A DNA stretch of 64,000 nucleotides from an uncultured Psychrobacter sp. (GTDB lineage Bacteria > Pseudomonadota > Gammaproteobacteria > Pseudomonadales > Moraxellaceae): assembly GCF_947495825.1 (NCBI RefSeq), contig NZ_CANMAH010000002.1, positions 186,001 to 250,000 on the forward strand, written 5' to 3'. This document shows, one piece after another, positions 9,689 to 18,902 of this stretch (positions are counted from its first letter, which is position 1; every line of letters begins with the position of its first letter). A program made the position numbers and the translations under genes. A model generated the notes under the pieces. That model did not search any database. It worked only from the letters and a program-made list of their open reading frames with translations, and was not told the DNA's origin.

Positions 9689-10570
9689 TTAGTTTGCCTG
9701 CTCAGTAGTTTGGGCATCAGGTTGAGCTTCACCTAACCATTTTTCTTCGATTGTCTTAAACGTTCCTTCTGCTTTAAGTTTGGTGATACCTTCATTAACA
9801 GTGTCGATAAGCTGAGTGTTATCCTTTGCCATTAGTACAACTTGCTGCGCTGAAGGCGTATCTTCACCTTCATACGGTACGATAGTCACTTTATATTCTG
9901 GATGAGTTTTAGCGGTATATTGCAAAATAGGCAAATCATGTAGGATAACGTCGACCTTGTTTTGCAGTAGGTCTTCAAATAGTAAAAAGGCTGTGGTTCT
10001 TGTAGAAAGCTCACCATATTTGCCAATTTCTTTTAGTTGCTCTACAGGTTTTGCACCTTCCATACCAGCAACATGTAGTCCTCCTAAGTCCTCTAAACGC
10101 TTCAAGTTTAAGTCTTTATTTGAGTACATCATGGCTGATGGGTTAAAAAAGTAAGGTGTGGACAAGCCATACTTTACGTTACGGTCGTCTTTATAAGAGA
10201 TACCTGATACAGCCAAGTCACGACCGCCAGTCTCTACGCTATCAAACATGTCTTGCCAAGTTTCTTTATAAAACTCGACTTTAAAACCTTGCTCTTCTCC
10301 AATAGCACGGATAGCATCAATATCGATACCTTGCATATTTCCATAGTCATCTTGGAAAGAAAACGGAGGCATTGTACCTGTCGTCGCCACTTTAACTACT
10401 GGTGCGTCATCAGGTAATTTACTAACAAAAGTATCTTTGTTTTCTGCCACTGTTGGACTGGTTGTAGTTGCATTTTCTTGCGTAGTTGTATTGCTGGCGT
10501 TGTTAGAATTGCCACAACCAAATAAGCCCACACTTAGTACAATAGGAAGTACACGATATAACTGTTTCAT
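9689..10570 (-). CDS. Lipoprotein solute-binding protein, family 3 (copy 1)
   Basis: A 293-residue periplasmic binding protein of the amino-acid type (SBP_bac_3). The signal peptide ends in the lipobox LFG-C, so it is a lipoprotein. Binding-domain hallmarks include PPFSFQDDYGNMQGIDIDAIRAIGEEQGF and the hinge region DLAVSGISYKDDRNVKYG. There are no ABC permease or ATPase genes beside it. Instead it sits directly upstream of the membrane kinase gene, which suggests it presents a ligand to that sensor rather than to a transporter. Ligand unknown; polar amino acids are typical for the family. Confidence 0.87.
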   Translation of the reverse strand: MKQLYRVLPIVLSVGLFGCGNSNNASNTTTQENATTTSPTVAENKDTFVSKLPDDAPVVKVATTGTMPPFSFQDDYGNMQGIDIDAIRAIGEEQGFKVEFYKETWQDMFDSVETGGRDLAVSGISYKDDRNVKYGLSTPYFFNPSAMMYSNKDLNLKRLEDLGGLHVAGMEGAKPVEQLKEIGKYGELSTRTTAFLLFEDLLQNKVDVILHDLPILQYTAKTHPEYKVTIVPYEGEDTPSAQQVVLMAKDNTQLIDTVNEGITKLKAEGTFKTIEEKWLGEAQPDAQTTEQAN

Positions 10571-10896
10571 AATCTATCCTTGAAAAATAGGGAGGTTTTA
10601 CAGTTTAATAAAACGCACTTGTCGTTCTTTCATATTCAACATTTACTTTTTATTTAATACAAAATGATTTTTCATAAATACCTTTTGTATTTTGAATCAA
10701 TAAACTGTCATAAACTCAAATGAATTTTGACTATTGCAGCTTAAAAATAAATATTGAACCCATATTTTTCACCTAAAACGATATACAATGACTAGGTAAA
10801 TAACACGTTGAACTCGCAGTACATTTATTACACAAACTTACAATGAATAATACTCAAGTAACTTTGTAATAGCAATCAAGGTAAGCGAGTGGTAAT

Positions 10897-10911
10897 TGAT
10901 AATCGTTATCA
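10897..10911 (+). promoter_or_regulatory. Fur-box-like palindrome
   Basis: The site reads TGATAATCGTTATCA. It matches the 7-1-7 Fur consensus TGATAATnATTATCA in all but one position and is an inverted repeat (TGATAA/TTATCA). It overlaps where the -35 of the -10 at 10931-10936 would lie, the classic position for iron-dependent repression. Confidence 0.6.
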
Positions 10912-10930
10912 TTAAATTGGTAAATTTGCA

Positions 10931-10936
10931 TACAAT
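10931..10936 (+). promoter_or_regulatory. -10 hexamer of candidate small-RNA promoter
   Basis: TACAAT differs from TATAAT at one base. The best upstream hexamer is TTATCA (10906-10911), inside the Fur-like site, at a longish spacing of 19. Predicted start of transcription is near 10942. Confidence 0.4.
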
Positions 10937-10940
10937 AACG

Positions 10941-11023
10941 CCTATGTAGACATAAACGGTGTCAGATAGGTTCAGGTGTTACAAAAAAAGCATTCATACG
11001 ATTAATATGTATGAATGCTTTTT
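10941..11023 (+). ncRNA. Candidate Fur-regulated small RNA
   Basis: About 83 nt from the predicted transcription start to the T-tract. CCTAT (10941-10945) can pair with ATAGG (10966-10970), then comes an A-rich single-stranded stretch and a strong terminator hairpin with five T. This is the architecture of Hfq-dependent iron-sparing small RNAs such as RyhB, PrrF and NrrF, but there is no recognisable sequence match. The hairpin may instead only terminate the binding-protein gene on the other strand. It is an inference from layout. Confidence 0.4.
10983..11023. terminator. Bidirectional terminator
   Basis: An 11-bp perfect stem (AGCATTCATAC / GTATGAATGCT) around a nine-base loop, with seven A before and five T after. 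On the minus strand it ends the binding-protein gene that stops at 11070; on the plus strand it would end the candidate small RNA. Confidence 0.88.
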
Positions 11024-11069
11024 AACAGAGAATTTTTTAGTTAATTGAGTGTCTTTGAGCTGATAAACA

Positions 11070-11951
11070 TTAAGTATTTGGTTTACGTTGTTCTGATACA
11101 GCTTGCGTCAGATCTTCACCGAACCATTTTGTGGTTAAAGTGGCATACGTACCATTTTGTTTTAGACTCTTTAATCCGGCATTGACCTTTTCAAGTAACT
11201 CAGGTTGCCCTTTTTCAACAAGCAGTACTTTGTATGCACTTTCTGCATGGATATCTTCATAATCAAAATATTTTGGCTTCAAATCAGGCAAATCGTTCAT
11301 AATATAGCGAAGGGCACCTGCATCTTCGGCAACCGCATCAACTTCACCCCGCGCCATAGCCTTTACTGCTAAAAAAGTTGACGGATATGGGCTAACAGAT
11401 TCAACATTGATTTCGCCACTACTAAAATAATCATATTGTACGGTATCGCTAAGCACTCCAATCTTTACATCGTCTAATTCGTCTATAGAGGTAAGAGTTA
11501 AGGACTCATCTAGATATACCAAGCTTGAAGGTAGCGGCGCATACGGGTCTGACAGTAAATACTTTTTGTCACGTTCCGCACTATATGGTACAGCCGCTGC
11601 AAGCATATCTCGAGTTTTGTTATCTAAGTTATCAAACACCTCTTCCCATGGATCACTATAGATTTCGACTTTAAAACCTTGGTCCTCACCAATCTCACGC
11701 ATAAGATCGATATCAAATCCAGTAACACTTCCATACTCATCATTAAATCCATAAGGAGCAAACTGCGCGTCAGTAGATAGCTTTACGGTCGGTGCATTAT
11801 CAGGCAATTTACTTACAAATTCATTTTTGTCTTTGATAGCTGCAGTGCTGTTGGTACTTGTATTGTCTTGAGTAGTCACATTGTTGGCATTACTACAACC
11901 AAACAATCCTACGCTCAGCATCACTGGAAGTACTTTATACAATGTCTTCAT
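11070..11951 (-). CDS. Lipoprotein solute-binding protein, family 3 (copy 2)
   Basis: Also 293 residues, a paralogue of the binding protein at 9689-10570. The leader is nearly identical (LSVGLFGC lipobox), as is the segment just after it (FVSKLPDNAPTVKL), while the ligand-binding lobes differ (APYGFNDEYGSVTGFDIDLMREIGEDQGF). This fits duplication followed by change of ligand. It has its own terminator, so it is probably a separate transcript from the kinase operon. No permease or ATPase partner lies in the window. A sensory or scavenging role is inferred only from the neighbours. Confidence 0.87.
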   Translation of the reverse strand: MKTLYKVLPVMLSVGLFGCSNANNVTTQDNTSTNSTAAIKDKNEFVSKLPDNAPTVKLSTDAQFAPYGFNDEYGSVTGFDIDLMREIGEDQGFKVEIYSDPWEEVFDNLDNKTRDMLAAAVPYSAERDKKYLLSDPYAPLPSSLVYLDESLTLTSIDELDDVKIGVLSDTVQYDYFSSGEINVESVSPYPSTFLAVKAMARGEVDAVAEDAGALRYIMNDLPDLKPKYFDYEDIHAESAYKVLLVEKGQPELLEKVNAGLKSLKQNGTYATLTTKWFGEDLTQAVSEQRKPNT

Positions 11952-12296
11952 AACTCATCCTTGAAAATTAGAAAATATTTGTAGCCTCTCAAATAACAAC
12001 TTAACGGATTTGTATATAACTTTTTTGTAATACAAAAAACAAACCGTTACATTTGATACTAATTCAGTAATTTTAGGATAGCTAGAAACATAGCAAAAAA
12101 CAGATGAATGGACGCACAGTATGACGAAAGGTATTAACAGAAGTTATTATGAATAATTACTCATTTATTTGAGAAAAATAATTTTTTAGTTTTGTATTAA
12201 ATATTATAGTATGAATTTTATTATAGATATAAAAAAAGCATTCAGTACCTATCAGGTACCTAAATGCTTTTAAATAAAGATCCAATAATAGAACTT
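11952..12296. other. Intergenic region between the MFS and binding-protein genes
   Basis: AT-rich, no gene seen. It should contain the promoter of the binding-protein gene ending at 11070; the only clear element is the terminator at 12231-12272. Confidence 0.5.
12231..12272 (-). terminator. Terminator after the MFS transporter
   Basis: A two-part stem: outer AGCATT/AATGCT and inner GTACCT/AGGTAC, flanked by A and T tracts, 25 bases beyond the stop of the transporter gene. Confidence 0.8.
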
Positions 12297-13556
12297 TTAA
12301 TCTGTATCTTCAAGATTTAAGTTACGATCTATTTTCCAAATTAAAAAACAACCGAGGCTCATCAAGGCAAACATTGCAATACCAATCTTAAGCACAGGAT
12401 TGACTGGAAACAGATTCAATAATAACCCACCAAAAATACCGACTGAAAACATCAAAGAGCCTTGTAATGCACTCGCCATACCAGCACGGTGTTTTTGAAA
12501 CGCTAACGCAATGGCAGAAGCGTTTGGCTGAGTCAGACCAAGACCTGAAATACAAAAGAAGATACAGCTTAAAACAAGCGGTAGCCAAGCATCCGTACCA
12601 AGAAAAATCCCAACTAAAAATAGTACGCCTGCAGAAATCACCTGCATCATCGCACCAAAACGTAAGATACTCAAAATACGAAAGCGATTGGTAAGCCATT
12701 GATTAAGCTGAGTTAATGCCACAAACCCTGCAGCATTCATACCAAAGAGCCAACCAAAATGCGTCGCTGAGACCCCATAAGTGTCCATAATTAATTCAGA
12801 AGCTGAGCTAATATAGACAAACATCGCCCCCATCAACAGCCCGCCACCAATCGCTGGATAGTTAAAGTTTTGATCCTTTAATAGGCTCCAATACTGATTG
12901 AGCACCTCTTTAGCAGGGCGTACATTACGATTTTCTTCTGTGAGAGTTTCAAAAAAGAAAAACTTAGTTAACAGTAAGTTAAGCACCCCAAAAGCCGCTA
13001 AAAACCAAAAAATAGAATGCCAACTAAAGAATTGTAAGAATAGCGCGCCAAGAGATGGCGCTAAGATAGGTGCCAGTCCCATTACCAAAATCATAATAGA
13101 AAAAGCTTTGGCAGTTTGTTTGGCGGTAAGTCGATCACGTATCGCTGCGCGAGTGACGACAGCACCCACACAAGCGCCAAGTGCCTGTAGCGTCCGCCCA
13201 GCGAACAACACATACTCGTTACTGGTCGTGGCACAAACTATCGATGCAATAACGTATAGGGTCATGCCAATATATAAAGGTTTGACACGACCAACACGGT
13301 CACTAAAAGGACCATAAAACAGCTGTCCAAATACCAAACCAAAAAAATAAGCCGGTACAGAGTTGGCCATAAATGCTGTGGTTACAGCAAAATCATCTGC
13401 CATCGATGGTAGAGCCGGCAGATACATGTCGATAGATAATGGCCCTATTGCCACAATCAGCCCAAGCATCATAATCCAGGCAACAGGCAAATCAGCAGAA
13501 CGCACACGCTCAGCAGTAATAGGTTTATTGGGCAAAGAGGATTTTGGAGCAGACAT
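12297..13556 (-). CDS. Bcr/CflA family multidrug efflux MFS transporter
   Basis: A 419-residue protein with about 12 membrane segments. The Bcr/CflA hallmarks are present: SIDMYLPALPSMADDF in the first helix, the motif A-like loop GPFSDRVGRVKPL, and GRTLQALGACVGAVVTRAAIRD. Family members export drugs such as bicyclomycin, chloramphenicol or sulfonamides by proton antiport, and some move cysteine or dipeptides; the substrate cannot be told. It is monocistronic, with a terminator downstream and no regulator gene beside it. Confidence 0.88.
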   Translation of the reverse strand: MSAPKSSLPNKPITAERVRSADLPVAWIMMLGLIVAIGPLSIDMYLPALPSMADDFAVTTAFMANSVPAYFFGLVFGQLFYGPFSDRVGRVKPLYIGMTLYVIASIVCATTSNEYVLFAGRTLQALGACVGAVVTRAAIRDRLTAKQTAKAFSIMILVMGLAPILAPSLGALFLQFFSWHSIFWFLAAFGVLNLLLTKFFFFETLTEENRNVRPAKEVLNQYWSLLKDQNFNYPAIGGGLLMGAMFVYISSASELIMDTYGVSATHFGWLFGMNAAGFVALTQLNQWLTNRFRILSILRFGAMMQVISAGVLFLVGIFLGTDAWLPLVLSCIFFCISGLGLTQPNASAIALAFQKHRAGMASALQGSLMFSVGIFGGLLLNLFPVNPVLKIGIAMFALMSLGCFLIWKIDRNLNLEDTD

Positions 13557-13822
13557 AGTGAGACCATTCTATACAAAGATTGTCGTTGATACTTCGATTG
13601 TTTTTATCCAATATAAACTTTATCAATAAAATGATCCTATTTGTTGACAGAAATCACTGATAAAAACAATGATGCATATCTAATTTATTATCATTACAAA
13701 TATGCAAGCGGACAGTCCTATATCGTACTATCTGCTTATATTTCAATAGACGTACACCGTTAATAGAACAAACCTCAATAATTAAACACTAACCAAGATA
13801 ACGCCATAAGTTGGGAGTCAAA

Positions 13823-14635
13823 TTAACGAAATTGGCGTTTGCTAAATGCTGTACTGGCTTCTTTGGCTTTTTTGAGCGCAAGCTTACGATTTCGTCCTAG
13901 CATAAGTTTTAACTGCCACATTTTTTCTTTATATAGCGTGGTATGCGACTGCTGATACATGGCATTGATGACACGCTTACTTGCGAGCACCGCATCAGGA
14001 GAACGCTCAGCGAACTCAGCGGCCAGCAGCTGTGCCTGTTGTAGTGGCGACTCGCTACAATGACTAACCAACCCCAATGCTCTCCCCTCCTCAGCATCAA
14101 TGGTACGCGCACTCATTGCCAGCTCTTTTAGCACGTCTGCACGCACGACCCCTAGCGCCGATTGCGTCAGTCCCATGTCTGGTACCAACCCCCATTTGGC
14201 TTCCATAATAGATAGTTTGCAATCAGGATGGCTGATACGCACATCACAAGCCAATGCCAGCTGCAATCCTGCGCCGATACAGTATCCTTCTAATACAGCA
14301 ATTACAGGAACTGGCACCTCGCGCCAGACCAAGCAAACCCGCTGAAATAGGCTTTGGTGAGGTTTAATTAATTCCCAAAAAGCGTACGCTTGATTTTTAG
14401 GATGATTCAAATCACCCATATCGATGCCAGCACAAAACGTCCTCTCAGCACCATTAAGAATGACAGCACGTAGCGTTTTATCCTTACTAATATGTCCAGC
14501 AGCAGCAATCAGCTCATCAACCACTTTAAAGCTCATAGCGTTCTTTTTTTGAGGACGATTTATAGTGACGGTGGCAATATTTTCGGTAATGCTAACTTGT
14601 AGGGTTTCATATTGATAAGCGGCGATAGCATGCAT
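13823..14635 (-). CDS. Enoyl-CoA hydratase/isomerase (crotonase) family protein
   Basis: A 270-residue crotonase-fold protein. The oxyanion-hole regions are visible as AERTFCAGIDMGDL and EGYCIGAGLQLALACDVRIS, followed by MEAKWGLVPDMG. The position of the second usual catalytic Glu in hydratases (here in the WGLVPDMG segment) carries Pro-Asp, as in isomerase-like or 'crotonase/enoyl-CoA hydratase family' members, so the exact reaction is open. The gene stands alone, with no beta-oxidation genes nearby. The C-terminus is rich in Lys and Arg. Confidence 0.8.
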   Translation of the reverse strand: MHAIAAYQYETLQVSITENIATVTINRPQKKNAMSFKVVDELIAAAGHISKDKTLRAVILNGAERTFCAGIDMGDLNHPKNQAYAFWELIKPHQSLFQRVCLVWREVPVPVIAVLEGYCIGAGLQLALACDVRISHPDCKLSIMEAKWGLVPDMGLTQSALGVVRADVLKELAMSARTIDAEEGRALGLVSHCSESPLQQAQLLAAEFAERSPDAVLASKRVINAMYQQSHTTLYKEKMWQLKLMLGRNRKLALKKAKEASTAFSKRQFR

Positions 14636-14876
14636 AACAATCCTTAATAAGCAGTTTGGATGATAAGTTGATGTTCGTTTTAGCAGTTATATTTTATTAA
14701 TCTTAACAGGCTTATATCTGCTATGCCGTGCGAATAACTGACTGTGAAGGTAGCAATTTTCTATTAGCCATAACGTTCTATAATATCTGGCTCTTTGCTC
14801 AAGCCGCCGCTAACCAGACATTTATTTTGATGACTTCTTCCACTAGATTCTTTTTTAAATCAGATCCTTTTTTAAA

Positions 14877-17800
14877 TCATATCATCTTCCAAGTCATATC
14901 ATTTTCGCTTAAGCGATGATAGTTCAATTGCGGATATGGCGACAGATCAAGCGTTTGTAAATTGGTAAGCGCAAGCAACAAATCTTCATAATATGGCTTG
15001 AGCATAGCAAACTGTGCTGGCGTAGTATGTTGGACATTTAATAGACATTTATCTTCCAAATCTTGACTGGCTTGACGTAACTGCGGTACACCAGTATAGC
15101 GACTGGCACCCAAAATACGATGTGCAACTTGCGCCAGCATGTTTCGATCGCGTGCTTGCCATGCTTGAGCTAAGGCTTCTTTTTCATCTGCTATTGTATC
15201 GATCATCATAATAATTAGCTTGGCGGCCAGATCCGGCTTGTTTGCCGAACGTGTCAACGCATCTTGCCAATCTAGTATCTCCAACCCTTCTATACTGCTG
15301 TTTTTTGAGCCATACTCATGCTGTGCCTGTTCTGATGAGTAGCTTTGTGACTGCTCATCTTGTTCGATGAGAGTGTCCTCATGCAGCTGGTTTTGGTACT
15401 GTAAGCCTTGATAACGCGGCTGAGTCGCCCGTTGGGGTTCTCGTCTATACTCATCACGAGGGTGAATATCTCGCATATAGTCGTCACGAATTTTCTTTAA
15501 AGAGAGCGGCCGTGGTACGGTTTTATCTACAGGTGGACTTTTGACTTTGGTATCGTCTACAGCATTAGACGCCATACTATCTGCAGCATCAGTAGATGCT
15601 ATTTGTAATAAATGCTGCGACGTTGACGTGCGTCCCAACCATTTTTGTAGCACTTGTAATAACTGCGGCTGGCTAATTGGTTTGCCAACATAATCATCGA
15701 TACCACTTGCAAGCAGCTTATCGCGCTCATCAGATAATCCATGAGCCGTTAGGGCAATAATAGGAATATAGCTGTCACCAACCTCTATTTTACGGATTTG
15801 CTGCGCCGCTTCACGACCTGACATACGCGGCATTTGAATATCCATAAAAATAAGATCGATACGGTCTTTATCCTGTAGTCTATCTTGTGAGTTGCTTTTT
15901 GAATGGGTCGATGTTTTTTCTTCTGTATTTGCGTCTATCGTTGAGGCAGCATTGGATGACACATGGGTTTGTGCGCGAGCTTGAGCTTTTGATATCTGTG
16001 TTTTGTTGGATAAGCTTTGTTGAGCAGATTTGGCGTTTTTTATATTTTTGGCCTGCTGCTTGCTGATCAATTCGATAGCATCAAAGCCGCTATTGGCAGT
16101 AATGACATGGATACCAAGCTCACTAAGAAGCGCATCTAATACCAAAAGGTTGGGCAGATGGTCGTCTACCGCCAGCACGGTTATGCCATGCCAGCGCGGT
16201 GCTTGCGCTGCGACCGGTTCGCTTTTCTTTTGTGTATCGAGCATGGCATATAACTGCCTTTTATCCAATGGCTCATATAAGACATTGGCATGATAGCGGT
16301 TTAATAATGCCTGATCAGCGGCAACCTGATAGCCAAACACAGCAAGCTTACCTTGATAGTGCAAACGAATTTGCTTGAGCAGTGCTGTCATGTCATCTTG
16401 CGTATCATTATCGACGATTACCCAATCCCAATAATTGCCACGCTCTTTTAAAGATTCAAGCACACCAGGTAGCGAGTTGGCTTGAGTAAGTTTGATAGGT
16501 AGAGCTTGCAGACTGGCTTTGAGGACTTGTCTTGAAGCAATGTGATTGATCCAGACCAATACATTGAATTCGTCATTTGCACTAGCCAGTGGCGCAAGTA
16601 CTGGTAAGGCAATGGTTTGACCAGTAGCAGCTTCCAATACATCGATATGAGTTGGCATACGAAACCAAAATGTTGCTCCTTGATTGGCTATATTCTCTTG
16701 TGCATTGTCATAAAACCCAATATCACCGCCCATAAGACGTGTTAATTGCTTAGAGATGACCAAGCCCAATCCTGTGCCACCATACTGACGCGTGATAGAG
16801 GGATCGCCTTGACTAAAGCTTTGAAACAGCATCTTTTGGTCTGCAAGAGATATCCCCTTGCCACTATCTTGGACGCTAATCATTAGATGATTATCGCGAT
16901 GATCATCTAAGCTTACGCGCACCACGACATCACCGCTATCAGTAAATTTAATGGCATTACCAACAAGATTGGTTAAAACTTGTTTGAGGCGCAGGGCATC
17001 ACCTACGATTCGCATCGGCACATCGTTGTAAAATAGCACAGCCATACGTAGGCCTTTCTCTGCCGATACAGGAGAGAGCATATCGACCACGTCATAAATG
17101 GTGTCATAAAGGTCAAACTCGTGACGATCAAGTACCAGTTTTCCTGCTTCAATTTTGGAGAAGTCCAAGACATCATTTACCAGTGCCAGTAGATGTGCGG
17201 ACGATTTACGAATGGTATGCACATACAAGTCTTGCTCAGGATTTAGCTCACCGTGACGCGCCAACAAATTAATAAATCCGTCGATACTATTTAGCGGCGT
17301 GCGCAGCTCATGACTGATATTGGCTAAAAATGCAGACTTGGCTTGACTGGTTGAGATCGCATCATCTCGAGCATTTCTGATAGAAATATTTTGCATCTCC
17401 ATCTCGTCAAAAGCCAGACGTAGATCGTCTTCGGTTTGCTCAGCGTGGTCTTTTAAATCCTGAAAGCTACTGTGTAAGCGCCGTAACGTCTTAACCAAGT
17501 CTTGTTGTAATAAGTTTAACTCACCATCAGACTCAACGGGAATAGGCTTGTATAAATTGTCCACATGAGTACGCTGCAGCTGCAAACGCAGCTCATAAAT
17601 AGGCGCAATCCAGCGTTTAGCATAGATATTGAGACTTAATAGCAAAATTAAGATAGTGAAAAGACCAGTAATGACCAGCGCCATCGCGATACGATAACGT
17701 GCAATATAAAGTGGTTCATTATCCATATCGACAAGCAACCACAATCTATGACCTTCAAAATCACCCAATACAGTGCCATAAGCTGTACCAATAGGCGTCG

Positions 17801-18464
17801 ATTGCTGTGATAAAAAACTCTTTGACGCATCGATTAGAGGCCAACTCTCACTCACCCCATAGCCGACTGTTGCAAGTACCTGATTATTTTCATTGATAAT
17901 GGCGATGCGTTGTACATGCTGCTCTGATTGCATGCGACTGAGCCTATCGCGAATCGATACCAATGTCGCCATCGCCCCTTGCGGAGCGTCTGCTGTCTCG
18001 TTGAGACTTTCATCAATGACTGCAGCAGTCGATAAGTGAGAGGTAGACACTCCTCCAAGCGCTTCTTCTGACAGCACTGTACTACTTAGTCTGCCTCCGC
18101 GAGCACTAATATAATGGTCCGAATGTACTTGTGATAACGGCAGATACTCAGGCCGAATATTGTTTTCAAGTGCTGCTTGACTGGCTGCTGCCATATTATC
18201 AATCATATCTTGCGAATTTTTTTCATTGGCTTTTGATCGCTGACGTTCTTGCACTAGCAATGCAGGGATCAGCTCAGTAACCATAGGCTTATAACGAATC
18301 AATACAGCCTCAGCTAATGCTTCTTGCTCTGATTCACTAGCACGCATCGTTTCATGAAAAACGAGAATACCGCCGACTGCCGCCAATACGCATATCGGTA
18401 AAAACACCAAGATGATCAACTGACCATAGGCGCTACTGGTATCAAAGCGTTTTTTGTATGCCAT
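14877..18464 (-). CDS. gacS: Hybrid sensor histidine kinase, GacS/BarA type
   Basis: A 1195-residue tripartite kinase. Order: membrane segment (about 14-35), periplasmic region, second segment (about 258-280), HAMP, HisKA with His385 (ANISHELRTPLNSIDG), HATPase (GNAIKFTDSG, DSGKGIS, GGTGLGLVI), a degenerate receiver-like region (about 633-740), a full receiver with Asp875 (LIFMDIQMPRMSG) and Lys928, and an Hpt domain with His1115 (AHRILGASRYTGVPQL). The true receiver carries a Gln/Ser/Lys-rich insert of about 60 residues. I chose ATG 18464 (MAYKKRFDTS); the frame opens 22 codons earlier. By family it would phosphorylate a GacA/UvrY-like regulator controlling Csr-type small RNAs; no such regulator gene is in the window. 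cysM lies divergently upstream, as in Pseudomonas. Confidence 0.88.
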   Translation of the reverse strand: MAYKKRFDTSSAYGQLIILVFLPICVLAAVGGILVFHETMRASESEQEALAEAVLIRYKPMVTELIPALLVQERQRSKANEKNSQDMIDNMAAASQAALENNIRPEYLPLSQVHSDHYISARGGRLSSTVLSEEALGGVSTSHLSTAAVIDESLNETADAPQGAMATLVSIRDRLSRMQSEQHVQRIAIINENNQVLATVGYGVSESWPLIDASKSFLSQQSTPIGTAYGTVLGDFEGHRLWLLVDMDNEPLYIARYRIAMALVITGLFTILILLLSLNIYAKRWIAPIYELRLQLQRTHVDNLYKPIPVESDGELNLLQQDLVKTLRRLHSSFQDLKDHAEQTEDDLRLAFDEMEMQNISIRNARDDAISTSQAKSAFLANISHELRTPLNSIDGFINLLARHGELNPEQDLYVHTIRKSSAHLLALVNDVLDFSKIEAGKLVLDRHEFDLYDTIYDVVDMLSPVSAEKGLRMAVLFYNDVPMRIVGDALRLKQVLTNLVGNAIKFTDSGDVVVRVSLDDHRDNHLMISVQDSGKGISLADQKMLFQSFSQGDPSITRQYGGTGLGLVISKQLTRLMGGDIGFYDNAQENIANQGATFWFRMPTHIDVLEAATGQTIALPVLAPLASANDEFNVLVWINHIASRQVLKASLQALPIKLTQANSLPGVLESLKERGNYWDWVIVDNDTQDDMTALLKQIRLHYQGKLAVFGYQVAADQALLNRYHANVLYEPLDKRQLYAMLDTQKKSEPVAAQAPRWHGITVLAVDDHLPNLLVLDALLSELGIHVITANSGFDAIELISKQQAKNIKNAKSAQQSLSNKTQISKAQARAQTHVSSNAASTIDANTEEKTSTHSKSNSQDRLQDKDRIDLIFMDIQMPRMSGREAAQQIRKIEVGDSYIPIIALTAHGLSDERDKLLASGIDDYVGKPISQPQLLQVLQKWLGRTSTSQHLLQIASTDAADSMASNAVDDTKVKSPPVDKTVPRPLSLKKIRDDYMRDIHPRDEYRREPQRATQPRYQGLQYQNQLHEDTLIEQDEQSQSYSSEQAQHEYGSKNSSIEGLEILDWQDALTRSANKPDLAAKLIIMMIDTIADEKEALAQAWQARDRNMLAQVAHRILGASRYTGVPQLRQASQDLEDKCLLNVQHTTPAQFAMLKPYYEDLLLALTNLQTLDLSPYPQLNYHRLSENDMTWKMI

Positions 18465-18530
18465 GCTAAATCTTATCCCTACAGATGTCTTTGCTATGTA
18501 TAAATAGCCACTATAAACGGTTTTACTCAA

Positions 18531-18902
18531 CCATTACGTTCTAAGTACTTGCGTTATTTTAGCAGCATTTAGAAGTGTAGGTATTATCTTCGCCCTTCAT
18601 ATCAGCTTATTATAAATATCTACTTTACATTACCATCGCTATCAATCGCCTCACCATCTATAGTTACTTATTCTTTTTAGTAGATAAGTTATTAGTAGAT
18701 AGTTTAGGGTTTAGCTCTTTTAATTTTATTCATTTACCAAAATATCTTGATGCTAACAGCGTAGCCAAAAACAAAATGATATAATGATGCCATTTTTAAT
18801 TTGTCAAAATTCTCGGGTAACAGCGAACCACTCATTATTGGCTAGAACAAAATTTAGAACCATATTTACAAACTATTATTCCAAAATAAATAAGGGTACC
18901 TT
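18531..18902. other. Divergent gacS/cysM intergenic region
   Basis: No gene seen. It must hold the start sites of gacS (minus) and cysM (plus). The clearest element is the extended -10 for cysM at 18777-18785. Confidence 0.5.
18777..18785 (+). promoter_or_regulatory. Extended -10 promoter of cysM
   Basis: TGATATAAT is a perfect extended -10 (TGnTATAAT). No good -35 is seen, as is common with this class. Predicted leader about 110 bases. Confidence 0.6.

Larger units (their letters stand above)
10571..11069. other. 500-base gap between the two binding-protein genes
   Basis: No protein gene is seen here. The gap holds a Fur-like palindrome, a -10 hexamer and a terminator hairpin, described separately. 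The stretch nearest 10571 is AT-rich and probably contains the promoter of the downstream binding-protein gene, but no clear hexamer pair stood out. Confidence 0.5.
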
